DNA of 64,000 nt from Pseudodesulfovibrio alkaliphilus (GCF_009729555.1 NZ_WODC01000001.1:558001-622000), one strand, 5' to 3'. Shown: positions 55,583-64,000, counted from the stretch's first letter. The notes: a model not told the origin generated them from the letters alone. Numbers and translations: made by a program.

Positions 55583-56234
55583 AGTCCTGGCCAGCCTCGT
55601 CTTTCTGGCGGTGCTCAAGCTCACCGTGTTCGGTCTGCTCAGTGTCGATTCCATGACGCTTGGCATCATGCGCGCCGTCATGCCTGAGGCGACACAGGGC
55701 ATGGGGACCGTGGCCCAGGCCCAGGAGCAGCCGCCAGCGCCGGCAACTCCGCCCACGCCCGTTGCCGACGCGGCCGACTCGGCCGCCAACCGCGCCGCGA
55801 CCCGCGAGACAGAGGCCGACCAAACGGCTGCCGAAGTACGCACCGAACAGAACCTGCCCAGCGAATGGCGAGCCCTCAAGCGCAAGGAGGACGAGCTGGC
55901 CATCAAGGAACGCACCCTGCAGGAAATGGAGGCGTCCATCCGCGCCGAGGCGTTGCGGGTTGAAAAACTCCACGCCGAAATCAAGCAGATGCTCGACGAA
56001 GCCCAGAACATCAGGGACAAGCGCGTGCGGCAGTTGGTGGACATGCTCTCCAATACCAAGGCCAAGAAGGCGGCCGAAATTCTCCAGTCCATGGACACGG
56101 AGCTGGCCGTCAAGGTTCTGTCGGGCATGCGCGGCAGGCAGGCGGGCGAGATACTCTCCTTTGTGGAGGCCAAGAAGGCCGCCGATCTCTCGGAGAGGCT
56201 GACCCAACTCCAGATACCCTTCATGCAGGATTAA
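55569..56234 (+). CDS. motE: MotE-like flagellar stator chaperone
   Basis: 221 residues. One N-terminal membrane helix (about 5-25), a low-complexity Ala/Pro/Thr spacer (about 55-85), a coiled coil (about 100-150) and a MgtE_N-like helical domain (MLSNTKAKKAAEILQSM near 160, VLSGMRGRQAGEILSFV near 180). MotE-type proteins stabilise MotC/MotB stators in epsilonproteobacteria and are widespread as YlxF-like proteins next to fliJ. The 14-base overlap with fliJ fits translational coupling. Other flagellar genes are outside the window. Confidence 0.8.
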   Translation: MKISRVLASLVFLAVLKLTVFGLLSVDSMTLGIMRAVMPEATQGMGTVAQAQEQPPAPATPPTPVADAADSAANRAATRETEADQTAAEVRTEQNLPSEWRALKRKEDELAIKERTLQEMEASIRAEALRVEKLHAEIKQMLDEAQNIRDKRVRQLVDMLSNTKAKKAAEILQSMDTELAVKVLSGMRGRQAGEILSFVEAKKAADLSERLTQLQIPFMQD

Positions 56235-56260
56235 TTGCCCCTGCAGACTGTCAATCACCA

Positions 56261-56293
56261 AGGGCGGGGACCATCTGGTCCCCGCCCTTGTCA
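56261..56293 (+). terminator. Hairpin terminator after motE
   Basis: Perfect 13-bp stem AAGGGCGGGGACC / GGTCCCCGCCCTT (56261-56273 with 56278-56290), loop ATCT; only a short T-run follows. Confidence 0.8.
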
Positions 56294-56398
56294 TGCGCCA
56301 GACCGGGCATTTACCCCTTCAAAATTTCGACGGCATGGCGTAATGAGGAAACCCGGCTGCCAAGGCCGCGCAGACACCTCCAACCCACGGACCATGTC

Positions 56399-57175
56399 AT
56401 GCCCCGTTTCCTGCTCACCCTGGCCTACGACGGCACCGACTTCTCCGGCTGGCAGCTCCAGCCCCGCGAGAGGACCGTGCAGGGCGAAATAGAGGCATCC
56501 CTGGCCCGGCTCGTCGGCATCCCCGTAAGGGTCCACGGCTCGGGACGAACCGACGCCGGAGTCCACGCCCTGGGGCAGACTGCCCACTTCGACTGCCCGG
56601 CGGAGCGGGCCGCCATCCCCTGGCAACGCGCCCTCAACGCCACCCTGCCGCAGGATGTGCGCGTTCTCCGCTGCGACCGCGTGGCCGCCGACTTCCATGC
56701 CCGATACCATGCCCAGGCCAAGACCTACGAATACGGACTATGGCACCAAGACCGATTCTGCCTGCCCCAGCGACGGCGATTCGTCTGGGACTGCGGCCCC
56801 CTTGATTTCGCCGCCATGGACGAGGTGGCCCGCCTGCTCGCAGGCACCCACGACTTCGCCGCCTTCCAGAACACCGGCACTCCGGTCAAATCCACCGTCC
56901 GAACCCTCGCCGACATTTCACGCCATCCCGGCCCCACGGCCAGCGAGACAATCTGGCGATTCACTGCCGACGGCTTTCTCAAGCAGATGGTACGCAACCT
57001 CATGGGCTGCCTCGTGGCCTGTGGCCGGGATCGGATCACTCCGGCGGACGCTGCCCGCATCCTGGCCAGCGCGGACCGCGCTCAGGCACCCGCCACGGCC
57101 CCGGCCCGGGGACTGACCCTGATTGGCGCCGCCTATCCGGCCCGAACCTCGGCCACAGGCGGCGAAACGGCGTGA
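56399..57175 (+). CDS. truA: tRNA pseudouridine(38-40) synthase
   Basis: 258 residues. The catalytic Asp lies in VHGSGRTDAGVHALGQ near residue 52; other marks are MPRFLLTLAYDGTDFSGWQLQ at the start, YHAQAKTYEYGL near 105 and FLKQMVRNLMGCLV near 200. Pseudouridylates positions 38-40 of the tRNA anticodon arm. The ATG at 56399 is chosen by family fit. Its stop overlaps the start of the exporter gene by 4 bases (GTGA). Confidence 0.96.
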   Translation: MPRFLLTLAYDGTDFSGWQLQPRERTVQGEIEASLARLVGIPVRVHGSGRTDAGVHALGQTAHFDCPAERAAIPWQRALNATLPQDVRVLRCDRVAADFHARYHAQAKTYEYGLWHQDRFCLPQRRRFVWDCGPLDFAAMDEVARLLAGTHDFAAFQNTGTPVKSTVRTLADISRHPGPTASETIWRFTADGFLKQMVRNLMGCLVACGRDRITPADAARILASADRAQAPATAPARGLTLIGAAYPARTSATGGETA

Positions 57176-58104
57176 AGATCATCCTCGCGGGCGTGCTGGC
57201 CGCCCTGTTCTTCAGTTCCACCTTTGTCCTCAACCGGGCCATGAGCCTGGAGGGCGGCCACTGGGTCTGGTCGGCCAGTCTGCGCTATTTCTGGATGCTC
57301 GCCCTGCTGGTGGCCGGGCTGCTCCTCTTCCGGCGCCGCCTCCTGGTCGAATCGTTCCGGCTCTACGTCCGCCACATCGTCTTCTGGACCCTGGCCGGGA
57401 GCGTGGGCTTTGGCGTGTTCTACGCCCTGATCACCTTCAGCGCCTCCTACACCCCGGGCTGGGTGGTGGCCGCCACCTGGCAGACCACCATCCTGGCAAC
57501 ACCCGTGGTCCTGCTCGCCTTCGGACGCGCCGTGCCGCTGCGGGCCCTGCTCCTGACGCTGCTCATCTTTGCCGGGGTGCTGCTGGTCAACTGGGAGCAG
57601 GCCGCAGTCGGGTCGTGGCGGGACGTGCTGCTGGGCGCAGTGCCGGTGCTGCTGGCGGCCTTTGCCTACCCCTTTGGCAACCAGCTGGTCTGGGAGGCCC
57701 GCCAGGGCGGACAGCGCCGCCTGCCCAGGATCGACTCCCCGGCCATGGACGACCCCTTCTGCCGGGTGCTGCTCCTGACGATGGGCTCACTGCCGCTGTG
57801 GGCCATCCTCATCGCCGTCACCACCCCGCCGCCCCCATCCATGGACCAGGTGACGGGCACCGCCCTGGTTGCCCTGCTCTCGGGCATCGCAGCCACCAGC
57901 CTGTTTCTCTATGCCCGCCACGCGGCAAAATCCGCCTCCGAACTGGCCGCGGCCGACTGCACCCAGTCCATGGAGGTGGTCTTCTCCCTGGCGGGCGAAG
58001 CCATCCTTCTGGGAGGAGCTCTCCCCGGCCCCATGGGCTGGCTCGGCATCCTGCTGACCATGTTCGGATTGATGCTCTACCTTCGCGTCCAGAACGTCAG
58101 ATAG
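57172..58104 (+). CDS. DMT-family (EamA-like) membrane transporter
   Basis: 310 residues with about ten predicted membrane helices in two repeats. Starts with GTG overlapping the truA stop. Helices include ILAGVLAALFFSSTFVLNRAM (first), WMLALLVAGLLLF, YALITFSASYTPGWVVAATWQTT and GWLGILLTMFGLMLYL (last). It resembles the subgroup annotated as multidrug resistance efflux transporter, EmrE-like, but drug/metabolite transporters have many substrates. Cytoplasmic-membrane exporter; substrate unknown. Confidence 0.88.
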   Translation: MKIILAGVLAALFFSSTFVLNRAMSLEGGHWVWSASLRYFWMLALLVAGLLLFRRRLLVESFRLYVRHIVFWTLAGSVGFGVFYALITFSASYTPGWVVAATWQTTILATPVVLLAFGRAVPLRALLLTLLIFAGVLLVNWEQAAVGSWRDVLLGAVPVLLAAFAYPFGNQLVWEARQGGQRRLPRIDSPAMDDPFCRVLLLTMGSLPLWAILIAVTTPPPPSMDQVTGTALVALLSGIAATSLFLYARHAAKSASELAAADCTQSMEVVFSLAGEAILLGGALPGPMGWLGILLTMFGLMLYLRVQNVR

Positions 58105-58141
58105 AGCCTGACAGCAAAGCAGATGCTTGCGCTCAAAACAA

Positions 58142-58660
58142 TCAATAGCTATCTATTTCAGGAAGATAAAGACCTGATCCGATAATGAAGTCCGTGTTCG
58201 GGATGGGCAGGACATACCCCAGCTTCTCATGGGGTCCGGTCGAACCGGGCTTGTCCCAGAGATATTCCAGAAAACCGCCACCCCCACGGCCAAGCTCCAC
58301 CAGCGCGCGAATGACCGGGAACCCGTTCTCGTCCTCATACTCCATGAGCGCACGGCCGATCAGCTCCGGTGTGGAGCCATGGGCCACGCAGATTCCCTCG
58401 GAGTCGTAAACGAAAAAATACCCGTTTCGCTCAGGGAAAAAGCGCGACGAGGCAACAAAGGAGCGCAGGAGCCGGAGTCGCTCATCCCTGTCCCTGACAA
58501 TCTCGAAAAGGCCGCCCAGCCCGGTGGCCGCCACAGCAACCACCAGCTCCACATCCGGCCGGATGGGCCGGGTCTTGCCCGGGGGAAAGGCCGCACATGG
58601 CGCGGCCAGTAGCGCAAACAGCAGACAGATGACGGCGACCCGGCAAAACGGATGCGGCAT
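58142..58660 (-). CDS. Secreted single Cache-domain protein
   Basis: 172 residues from ATG 58660, behind GGAG. Signal peptide about 1-26 (core VAVICLLFALLAAPCAAF). The rest is one Cache_2-like domain: FVASSRFFPERNGYFFVYDSEGICVAHGSTPELIGR near 67-100, and LGYVLPIPNTDFIIGSGLYL near the end. Cache domains normally sit in chemoreceptors and kinases; here no output domain is attached, so it may be a free periplasmic ligand binder. Monocistronic. Confidence 0.82.
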   Translation of the reverse strand: MPHPFCRVAVICLLFALLAAPCAAFPPGKTRPIRPDVELVVAVAATGLGGLFEIVRDRDERLRLLRSFVASSRFFPERNGYFFVYDSEGICVAHGSTPELIGRALMEYEDENGFPVIRALVELGRGGGGFLEYLWDKPGSTGPHEKLGYVLPIPNTDFIIGSGLYLPEIDSY

Positions 58661-58762
58661 GATGTGCTCCCCGACTGAAAAGATGACGTATGATGGGATT
58701 GTAACAAACCCTGTGCCCGGCGCCATGATTATCGGCGCGGGCCCCGGAACGTGTTCGAGGGA

Positions 58763-59161
58763 CTACCTGCCGCCCACGAACTTGACCCACAGCGAACGCG
58801 ATCTGGGGCCGTCGAACTCGCAGAAGAAGACCTTCTGCCAAGTGCCGAGGCGAATGTCGCCGCCCTCGATCATGAGCGTCTGGTCGCAGCCCAGGAGGCT
58901 CGACTTGATATGGGCGTCGGAGTTGCCTTCGGCGTGATGGTAGTCACCGCGCTGGGGGACGAGCTTGCGCAGGTTGATCACCATGTCGCGGGCCACGTCC
59001 GGGTCCGCGCCCTCATTGACGGTCACGGCCCCGGTGGTGTGCGGGCAGTGGAGCAGCAGCAGGCCGTCGTTCCAGCCGTTGGCGCGGATCAGGGCACGCA
59101 ACGGCCCGGTGATGTCGAGCATCTCCTCGCGCTCGCGGGTGCGAATGGACAGAGTCTCCAC
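58763..59161 (-). CDS. yjbQ: YjbQ family protein (secondary thiamine-phosphate synthase-like)
   Basis: 132 residues, the usual UPF0047 length. The start is GTG with AGGAGG 5 bases upstream. Conserved motifs include LLLHCPHTTGAVTVNEGADPDV near 37 and NSDAHIKSSLLG near 80, with the His residues of the proposed metal or active site. The family has weak thiamine-phosphate synthase activity in vitro; the true role is uncertain. It starts 8 bases after the cobM stop, so it is cotranscribed. Confidence 0.9.
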   Translation of the reverse strand: METLSIRTREREEMLDITGPLRALIRANGWNDGLLLLHCPHTTGAVTVNEGADPDVARDMVINLRKLVPQRGDYHHAEGNSDAHIKSSLLGCDQTLMIEGGDIRLGTWQKVFFCEFDGPRSRSLWVKFVGGR

Positions 59162-59169
59162 GGTACCTC

Positions 59170-59925
59170 CTATGGGCGGAACATGTGGGAAAAGTGCGGG
59201 TCGTAGAGCAGGGAGCGGGCCTGTGCGGCGTCATGGGCTCCCTGACCCGGCAGGACCAGAAAGACTGTCTGCCGGGTGAAGCCACGCTCACGGGCCGTGG
59301 CCGCCAGATGCGCCAGATCAGTATCGGCCACGGCCTGATCGGGCCAGCCCACGCGACGGGCCACGACCACCAGGGTATCCGGGGCCAGCCCGCCAGCCAG
59401 CAGCTCGCGCTGCACCCCCTCGGGATCGCCTGCCGAAAGATAGACGCACATGGCCGATTTGTGGGCTGCCAGAGAGCGCAGTGCCTCGGCCTCAGGCACC
59501 GGGGTCTTGCCTGCCAGCCGGGTCAGGATCAGGGTCTGGGTGACGCCGGGCACGGTGTAGGAACGCCCGGCCAGGGCCGCCGCCGCACAGGCCGAGGTCA
59601 CGCCCGGCACCACGGCGCAGGACACACCCTCCCGCTCCAGCAGGTCCATCTGCTCCCGGATAGCCCCGTACAGGGAGGGATCGCCTGTGTGGACACGGGC
59701 CACGGAACCGCCCCGGCGCACGGTCTCCATGATCAGGGCATGGGTCTGGTCCAGGGACAGGGGTGCGGAATCGACCACCCGCGCCCCGGCCCGGGCGCAG
59801 GCCACCACCTCGGGCGGCACCAGGGACCCGGCGTAAAGGACGAGGTCCGCCCCGGCGATGAGCCGCTGGCCCTTGAGGGTCAGCAACTCGGGATCGCCAG
59901 GACCGGCGCCGATGAAGTGGACCAT
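59170..59925 (-). CDS. cobM: Precorrin-4 C11-methyltransferase
   Basis: SAM-dependent methylation at C-11 in corrin ring synthesis (CobM/CbiF). 251 residues from ATG 59925, chosen because AAAGG lies 7 bases upstream and the product begins MVHFIGAGPGDPELLTLKG like CbiF; in-frame ATGs at 59955 and 59931 are possible. Other marks: LVLYAGSLVPPEVV near 33, RVHTGDPSLYGAIREQ near 76, and the product-specific CVYLSAGDPEGV region. Deltaproteobacteria use the anaerobic route, so cbiF is an equal name. Flanked by an exonuclease gene and yjbQ in one minus-strand run. Confidence 0.92.
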   Translation of the reverse strand: MVHFIGAGPGDPELLTLKGQRLIAGADLVLYAGSLVPPEVVACARAGARVVDSAPLSLDQTHALIMETVRRGGSVARVHTGDPSLYGAIREQMDLLEREGVSCAVVPGVTSACAAAALAGRSYTVPGVTQTLILTRLAGKTPVPEAEALRSLAAHKSAMCVYLSAGDPEGVQRELLAGGLAPDTLVVVARRVGWPDQAVADTDLAHLAATARERGFTRQTVFLVLPGQGAHDAAQARSLLYDPHFSHMFRP

Positions 59926-59954
59926 GCCCATGCCTTTCCCGGTCTCGCCGCCCA

Positions 59955-60494
59955 TCACAGCACCCGCCCAAGAAAGGCCGGATTCTGCCGCAGCCCCTGG
60001 ATGGCGATGCGTGCGCAGGCCTCGGCGTCGGACGCGGCGTGGTGATGGATGAGGTCGATGCCCAGATGGTCGCAGACGCAGGGCAGCTTGTTGGAGGGCA
60101 ACCGCCAGGTGGTGCGCGCCAACTGCACCGTGCACAGAAAGGGCTGCGCGGGCGGCGCACAGCGCGACTCGCGGCAGCAGGCGTTGAGCACGGACTTGTC
60201 AAAGGAGGCGTTGTGGGCCACGAGAAAATCCGCGCCCGCAAGGAGCGGCGTCAGCTCGGGCCACAGCTCGCCGAAACTGGGCTGGTCGGCCACGTCTTCC
60301 CAGAGGATGCCGTGGACCTGGACACAAAATGGGTTGAACCTCTGCCTGGGGGGTCGGATGAGGCGGTAGTCGCGGGCCACGACCTCGCCCCGATCCACCA
60401 CCACAAGGCCCACGGCGCAGGCCGAATCGCGCTTGGCGTCTGCGGTTTCGAAATCTATGGCCACAAATCGGGTGGTCTCCACGGTGGGGGTCAT
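59955..60494 (-). CDS. DEDDh 3'-5' exonuclease (DnaQ-like)
   Basis: 179 residues from ATG 60494, behind AAGGAG. The DEDDh set is visible: Asp/Glu in FVAIDFETAD near 11, Asp in AHNASFDKSVLN near 90, and His/Asp in HHHAASDAEACARIA near 150. It matches the small stand-alone epsilon-like exonucleases (DNA polymerase III proofreading family or oligoribonuclease-like) without polymerase domain. It may act in DNA repair or RNA turnover. First gene of the run that continues with cobM. Confidence 0.88.
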   Translation of the reverse strand: MTPTVETTRFVAIDFETADAKRDSACAVGLVVVDRGEVVARDYRLIRPPRQRFNPFCVQVHGILWEDVADQPSFGELWPELTPLLAGADFLVAHNASFDKSVLNACCRESRCAPPAQPFLCTVQLARTTWRLPSNKLPCVCDHLGIDLIHHHAASDAEACARIAIQGLRQNPAFLGRVL

Positions 60495-60736
60495 GGCGCT
60501 CCTTGACTGATGCTTGGTGCCACAGGGATACACCAAAGCCCCCCGCAGGCCAAGCCGTCAGCTCCCGGCAACAGGGCTAACGCATCGAACAATCGCCGGG
60601 CGGGACAGCCGATTCCCCTCCGGGACTGACGGGTGAGTCGCGGCGTCTGCCCTGATTGCCACGCTCCGCAAGTGGACTCTTGCGCCTTTTCCCGCTAGTA
60701 TCCGTCGCCATGACATCGAACCGTCGGGAGACCGCC

Positions 60737-61246
60737 ATGCCCCTTGTCCGCACCTTGATCCCGCTTCTGCTTCCGGCCGCCCTGTTCCTGCTCACCGCCT
60801 GCGGCTATTCCGTGGGCGGGGCCGGCGAGCGCTCCGTACTCGGACCGGAGTTCCGCACCCTGGCCATTTCCGGGGTGGAGAACCCGACCACCCTGCCATG
60901 GCTCGAATCGCGGGTCCGCTCGCTGCTGCGCGACGAGCTGACCCGGCGCGGGGCCATCACCTGGACCGACTCGCGAAACCAGGCCGACGCCCTCATCCAC
61001 ATTACCATTCACAAGTATTTCCGCCCCACGGCCGTGGAAGGTTCCAGGGAGCAGACCCTGCGCTCCAGCGCCATCTTCCTGTTCTCGGCCGAGGTCATCT
61101 CGAACACGGACAGCAGCGTGGTCTGGCGCTCCGGGGAGATCCTCCAGGAGTGGCCCTTCTATCCCGGCCAGGAGGACGAGGCCGACGCTGAGGTCACGAA
61201 CCTCGGCATCCGCAGACTGGCCGACAAAATGGAACAGAACTACTAG
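60737..61246 (+). CDS. lptE: LptE-family LPS-assembly lipoprotein
   Basis: 169 residues from ATG 60737, behind GGGAG; ATG 60710 is an alternative. Lipoprotein signal with lipobox LLTAC near residue 22. The mature part fits the LptE plug of the LPS translocon: YSVGGAGERSVLGPEFRTLAISGVEN near 24, the DELTRRGAITWTDSRNQADALI segment near 68 and a central beta region. Its position immediately before holA is the common lptE-holA order, which supports the call. Outer-membrane, periplasmic face. Confidence 0.88.
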   Translation: MPLVRTLIPLLLPAALFLLTACGYSVGGAGERSVLGPEFRTLAISGVENPTTLPWLESRVRSLLRDELTRRGAITWTDSRNQADALIHITIHKYFRPTAVEGSREQTLRSSAIFLFSAEVISNTDSSVVWRSGEILQEWPFYPGQEDEADAEVTNLGIRRLADKMEQNY

Positions 61247-61282
61247 CCCGGCCGTCTGCGCCGCGCCCGCCAGCAGCCCGTC

Positions 61283-62275
61283 ATGAACCGCACCAGATAC
61301 CTCATCCTCGTCTGCCCGGACCCGCAGCTGGTCAAGGCCCATGTCGACCAGCGGCTGGCCGCGTCCGGTCGGGACGGGTGGGAAATCAAACCCTTCTGGG
61401 GAGATGACGACGACCCACTTCCCGCCGCCTTCTGGACCGACCTGACCATCAAGAGCCTCTTTCCCCAGCCCAAGGCTCTTGTCATCCGCCGGGCCCACGC
61501 CCTCAGGGCCGAGCACTGGGACAAGCTCGACGCCGCGGTCCGGGGCGTGCCCGCAGACATCCTGCCCGTCTTCTGCCTGGAGGGCGAGTGGAAGGGCAAG
61601 AAGCCGTCCATCCCCGCCGCCCTCTCGCGCCGGGCCATCTTCAAGAGGGCCAGGGACGAGGGATGGGTGTGGGAGTCGGCCGGACTGGACCAGTCCTCTC
61701 TTGGCGAATTCGTTCGAACGTGGGCAAGAGAGCGCTCCATCTCCTTTGAGCCGGGAGCGGACCGCGCCCTGATCGCGGCCCTGCCCCCGGATGCCGTGGC
61801 AGCGCGGCTGGAGCTGGACAAGCTCGAGCTGGCAGCGGGCAATGGCCGCACCGTACGCCGCGAGCATGTGGAGCTGGTGGCCCCGGCCGGAGAGATGGAG
61901 TTCTTCGAGCTGATGGACGCCCTGGGCAGGCCCGGTGCCGAGGTGGCGGTCTGGCGGCGGGTGCTGGGCGACCACCTCAAGAAATCCCAGGACCGGATGC
62001 TCTTCAACCTCATAGGCTATCTGGCCGGGCAGGCGCGCATGTACTGGATGCTCCAGGCAGGGGAGGAGGACAAGGTCAAGGCCCACCCCTACGTCAAGAA
62101 GCTCAAGACCCAGGTGGCCCGGCGCCTCGGCCCCAAGGGCGTGGCCCGGATGATCGATCTGGCCCTGGAGTCCGAACTGAGCGTCAAGACCGGGGCGCGT
62201 CACCACGAGGAAGTCCTCGACGTGCTTGTGGCCGGGCTCATCGACCTGTTCCGGCCGGACCGGACGGCACGGTGA
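61283..62275 (+). CDS. holA: DNA polymerase III delta subunit
   Basis: Clamp-loader subunit that opens the sliding clamp. 330 residues. The N-terminal ATPase-like domain lacks Walker A, as usual for delta (RYLILVCPDPQLVKAH near 5), then FWTDLTIKSLFPQPKALVIRRAH, and the C-terminal collar domain contains LMDALGRPGAEVAVWRRVLGDHLK near 213 and AHPYVKKLKTQVAR near 272. Low sequence conservation is normal for HolA. Location behind lptE supports it. Confidence 0.88.
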   Translation: MNRTRYLILVCPDPQLVKAHVDQRLAASGRDGWEIKPFWGDDDDPLPAAFWTDLTIKSLFPQPKALVIRRAHALRAEHWDKLDAAVRGVPADILPVFCLEGEWKGKKPSIPAALSRRAIFKRARDEGWVWESAGLDQSSLGEFVRTWARERSISFEPGADRALIAALPPDAVAARLELDKLELAAGNGRTVRREHVELVAPAGEMEFFELMDALGRPGAEVAVWRRVLGDHLKKSQDRMLFNLIGYLAGQARMYWMLQAGEEDKVKAHPYVKKLKTQVARRLGPKGVARMIDLALESELSVKTGARHHEEVLDVLVAGLIDLFRPDRTAR

Positions 62276-62331
62276 ATCCCGCCGCATTATAATCCGATCG
62301 AAATAATACCCCGACGCTTGACACGGAAGCT

Positions 62332-63015
62332 ATGAAAGAGAAGGACAAACCGCACTACCTCGGGCATCGGCAGCGGCTCAGGGAAAAGCTCCTGCAAAAC
62401 GGGCGCTCCCTGGCCGACTACGAACTGCTGGAGCTGACCCTGGCCGCAGTCCTCCCGCGCCGCGACACCAAGCCCCTGGCGAAGCTGATGATTACGCGGT
62501 TCGGCTCCCTCAAGGATGCGCTCACGGCCCGGCCAGAACAGCTGGAGGCGGTCAGCGGCATCGGCCCGGCGGCAGTGGCCCACTGGGCGCTGCTCCAGGA
62601 GCTTTTCGCCCGCATGGGCGAGGCCCGGGCCCGCAGCGGTGTCCCCCTGTCGGAACCTGCCGATGTGGCCCGTGCGGCCATGGCCCGCATCGGTTCCAAG
62701 GGGGTCGAGGAGTTCTGGGCCGCGTTTCTGGATATCAGAAACCGGGTCATCGCCTGGGAGCAGGTCAGCAAGGGCACGGTGGACGCCACCCCGGTATTTC
62801 CCCGGGAGATCATGGCCACTGCCCTGCGCCTGGAGGCCGCGGCCCTGATCCTGGCCCACAATCATCCGGGCGGCGACCCCACGCCGTCCATGGAGGACTT
62901 GGCCCTGACCCAGCGCATCCGCGAGACGGCTCGCGGGCTCGACATCCGGGTGCTGGACCATATCATCGTCACGGACCACGACTACTACAGCTTCAACGAG
63001 CACGGACGGATGTAG
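62332..63015 (+). CDS. radC: RadC family JAB-domain protein
   Basis: 227 residues. N-terminal helix-hairpin-helix region (LPRRDTKPLAKLM, VSGIGPAAVAHW near 82) and a C-terminal JAB/MPN metalloprotease-like domain with the zinc motif ALILAHNHPGGDPTPSMED near 175-193. Glu and His of JAMM appear conserved in the core. Called a DNA-repair protein historically, but that role was not upheld in E. coli; function is unknown. acyP begins directly after its stop. Confidence 0.93.
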   Translation: MKEKDKPHYLGHRQRLREKLLQNGRSLADYELLELTLAAVLPRRDTKPLAKLMITRFGSLKDALTARPEQLEAVSGIGPAAVAHWALLQELFARMGEARARSGVPLSEPADVARAAMARIGSKGVEEFWAAFLDIRNRVIAWEQVSKGTVDATPVFPREIMATALRLEAAALILAHNHPGGDPTPSMEDLALTQRIRETARGLDIRVLDHIIVTDHDYYSFNEHGRM

Positions 63016-63288
63016 ATGAACGAGGCGCACAGCATCATACACGGCAAGGTCCAGGGGGTCTGGTTCCGCGCCTGGGCGGCGGACATGGCCCGCGAGCTGG
63101 GCCTCACCGGCTGGATGCGCAACCTGCCCGACGGCGGCGTGGAGACCCTGGCCCAGGGCGAAAAGGCCCCCCTTGAACGCTTTGTCGAGCGCCTGCTCGA
63201 CGGCCCGCCCCTGGCCCGGGTGACGCAGGTGGAAACCGACTGGCGCGAACCGGACAAACGCTTCGACCGTTTTTCGGTCACGGGCTGA
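63016..63288 (+). CDS. acyP: Acylphosphatase
   Basis: Hydrolyses acyl phosphates. 90 residues with the catalytic Arg in HGKVQGVWFRAWAADMA near residue 18 and Asn in TGWMRNLPDGGVETLAQG near 36. The length and fold are standard. The ATG is immediately downstream of the radC stop, with no gap, so the two are translationally coupled. Phosphate-loop motif GxVQGVxFR is exact. Confidence 0.95.
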   Translation: MNEAHSIIHGKVQGVWFRAWAADMARELGLTGWMRNLPDGGVETLAQGEKAPLERFVERLLDGPPLARVTQVETDWREPDKRFDRFSVTG

Positions 63289-63383
63289 GTCGCGGTTTTT
63301 TGCACAAAAAACGGCCTTGCCAAGCTGTTTTGACGACTTATCTGGGGTAACACACACATTTCATCAGACCAAAGGACACCCCC

Positions 63384-64000
63384 TTGAGCAGGAAAAAGAA
63401 CAAATCGCCGGTCAAGCCCACGCGCATCCGGCGCATCACCCCAAATACTGACAGCGGAAAAACCCCGGAATCCAAGCCGGAAAGGCCGAAAAAGGGTTCC
63501 GAGGAACTGCCCGACATTATTGAGGCGCTTACCGCCTCGGCTTCGGGTGGCAGCCCGCTGGCCGAGGGAGACGGCATGCCCGGCCCCGGCCCCGGCGATA
63601 TTCCCAGGGAACTTCCCGTACTCGCCGTGCGCGATATCGTGGTCTTCAACTATATGATCCTGCCGCTCTTCGTGGGCCGCGAGAAATCGGTCAAGGCCGT
63701 GGACGCGGCCCTGTCCGGCGACCGCTACATCCTCATCCTGACCCAGAAGGACGAGACAGTGGACGACCCGGACCAGGACGAGCTGTACGCCACCGGCACG
63801 GTGGGCATGATCATGCGTATGCTCAAGATGCCCGATGGCCGCCTCAAGGTGCTGGTGCAGGGGCTGGCCCGCGCCCGCGTCAGACGCTTCACCTCTGACG
63901 ATCCCTATCTCAAGGCCGAGCTTGAGCCCCTCATGGAGCCCGAGGTGGGCTCGCTGACCAGCGAGCAGGAGGCGCTGATCCGCTCCTCCCGCGAGCAGAG
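63384..64000 (+). CDS. lon: ATP-dependent protease Lon, 3' end cut by the window
   Basis: About 205 residues from TTG 63384, with AAAGGA 7 bases upstream; the frame continues past the window end, so only the N-terminus is present. It opens with a charged extension of about 70 residues (SRKKNKSPVKPTRIRRITP...), longer than in E. coli Lon. Then comes the substrate-binding Lon domain: RELPVLAVRDIVVFNYMILPLFVGREKSVKA near 75-105, TGTVGMIMRMLKMPDGRLKVLVQGLARARV near 135-165. ATPase and Ser-Lys protease parts are outside. A heat-shock-like upstream element cannot be assigned by eye. Confidence 0.92.
   Translation, partial: MSRKKNKSPVKPTRIRRITPNTDSGKTPESKPERPKKGSEELPDIIEALTASASGGSPLAEGDGMPGPGPGDIPRELPVLAVRDIVVFNYMILPLFVGREKSVKAVDAALSGDRYILILTQKDETVDDPDQDELYATGTVGMIMRMLKMPDGRLKVLVQGLARARVRRFTSDDPYLKAELEPLMEPEVGSLTSEQEALIRSSREQ

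Noticed and set aside
1-64000. CRISPR array, prophage or rRNA operon
   Set aside because: No regularly spaced repeats, phage structural genes or rRNA sequence were seen on either strand.

Overview
The window is GC-rich bacterial chromosome, densely coded on both strands. It best fits a sulfate-reducing deltaproteobacterium of the Desulfovibrio/Pseudodesulfovibrio type. The basis is gene content: a two-subunit periplasmic selenocysteine formate dehydrogenase with its maturation genes, a rubredoxin, several large PAS-rich histidine kinases, an LptE-type lipoprotein, and the gene order fabH-fabG-acpP-fabF-glyA. No database was consulted, so the genus is an inference.

Layout. 1-5 kb: fatty-acid synthesis operon, glyA and a tRNA-Ala. 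5-14 kb: information processing (rlmE, yebC, ruvC, ruvAB, lepA, lepB), with a CgeB-like glycosyltransferase, a secreted coiled-coil protein, a rubredoxin and a probable small RNA. 14-19 kb: an RND efflux pair. 18.7-28 kb: two PAS kinase systems, a TonB-like protein fused to a degenerate hydrolase, and a CBS-pair protein. 28-31 kb: a radical SAM protein, a 1-kb stretch without a convincing gene, and a membrane-anchored hydrolase.

31-41.3 kb is the most interesting part, a molybdenum/tungsten formate dehydrogenase island: mobA, mobB, fdhD, a moeA-like gene, fdhE, an IS1595-like transposase-like gene, fdhA (in-frame UGA read as selenocysteine, with a visible SECIS hairpin) and fdhB. An unusual 19-bp motif occurs as two tandem copies before fdhE and once more before the fdhA unit, next to a perfect 7-6-7 palindrome. 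The transposase-like gene sits 14 bp behind fdhE with a strong ribosome-binding site and lacks recognisable terminal repeats, so it may be domesticated, possibly as a regulator of this island.

41.5-64 kb: a secreted thioredoxin-like protein; an overlapping operon of binding protein, Cys-cluster kinase and REC-STAS regulator; a second CBS-pair protein; a metallo-beta-lactamase-fold enzyme; serS; a run of lipoproteins including a TAXI-type binding protein; a TrmJ-like methyltransferase; dinB; a conserved secreted protein; a Cys-rich mini-protein; fliJ-motE; truA; a DMT exporter; a secreted Cache protein; yjbQ-cobM-exonuclease; lptE-holA; radC-acyP; and the start of lon, cut by the window end. 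I saw no CRISPR array, prophage, rRNA or complete insertion sequence.
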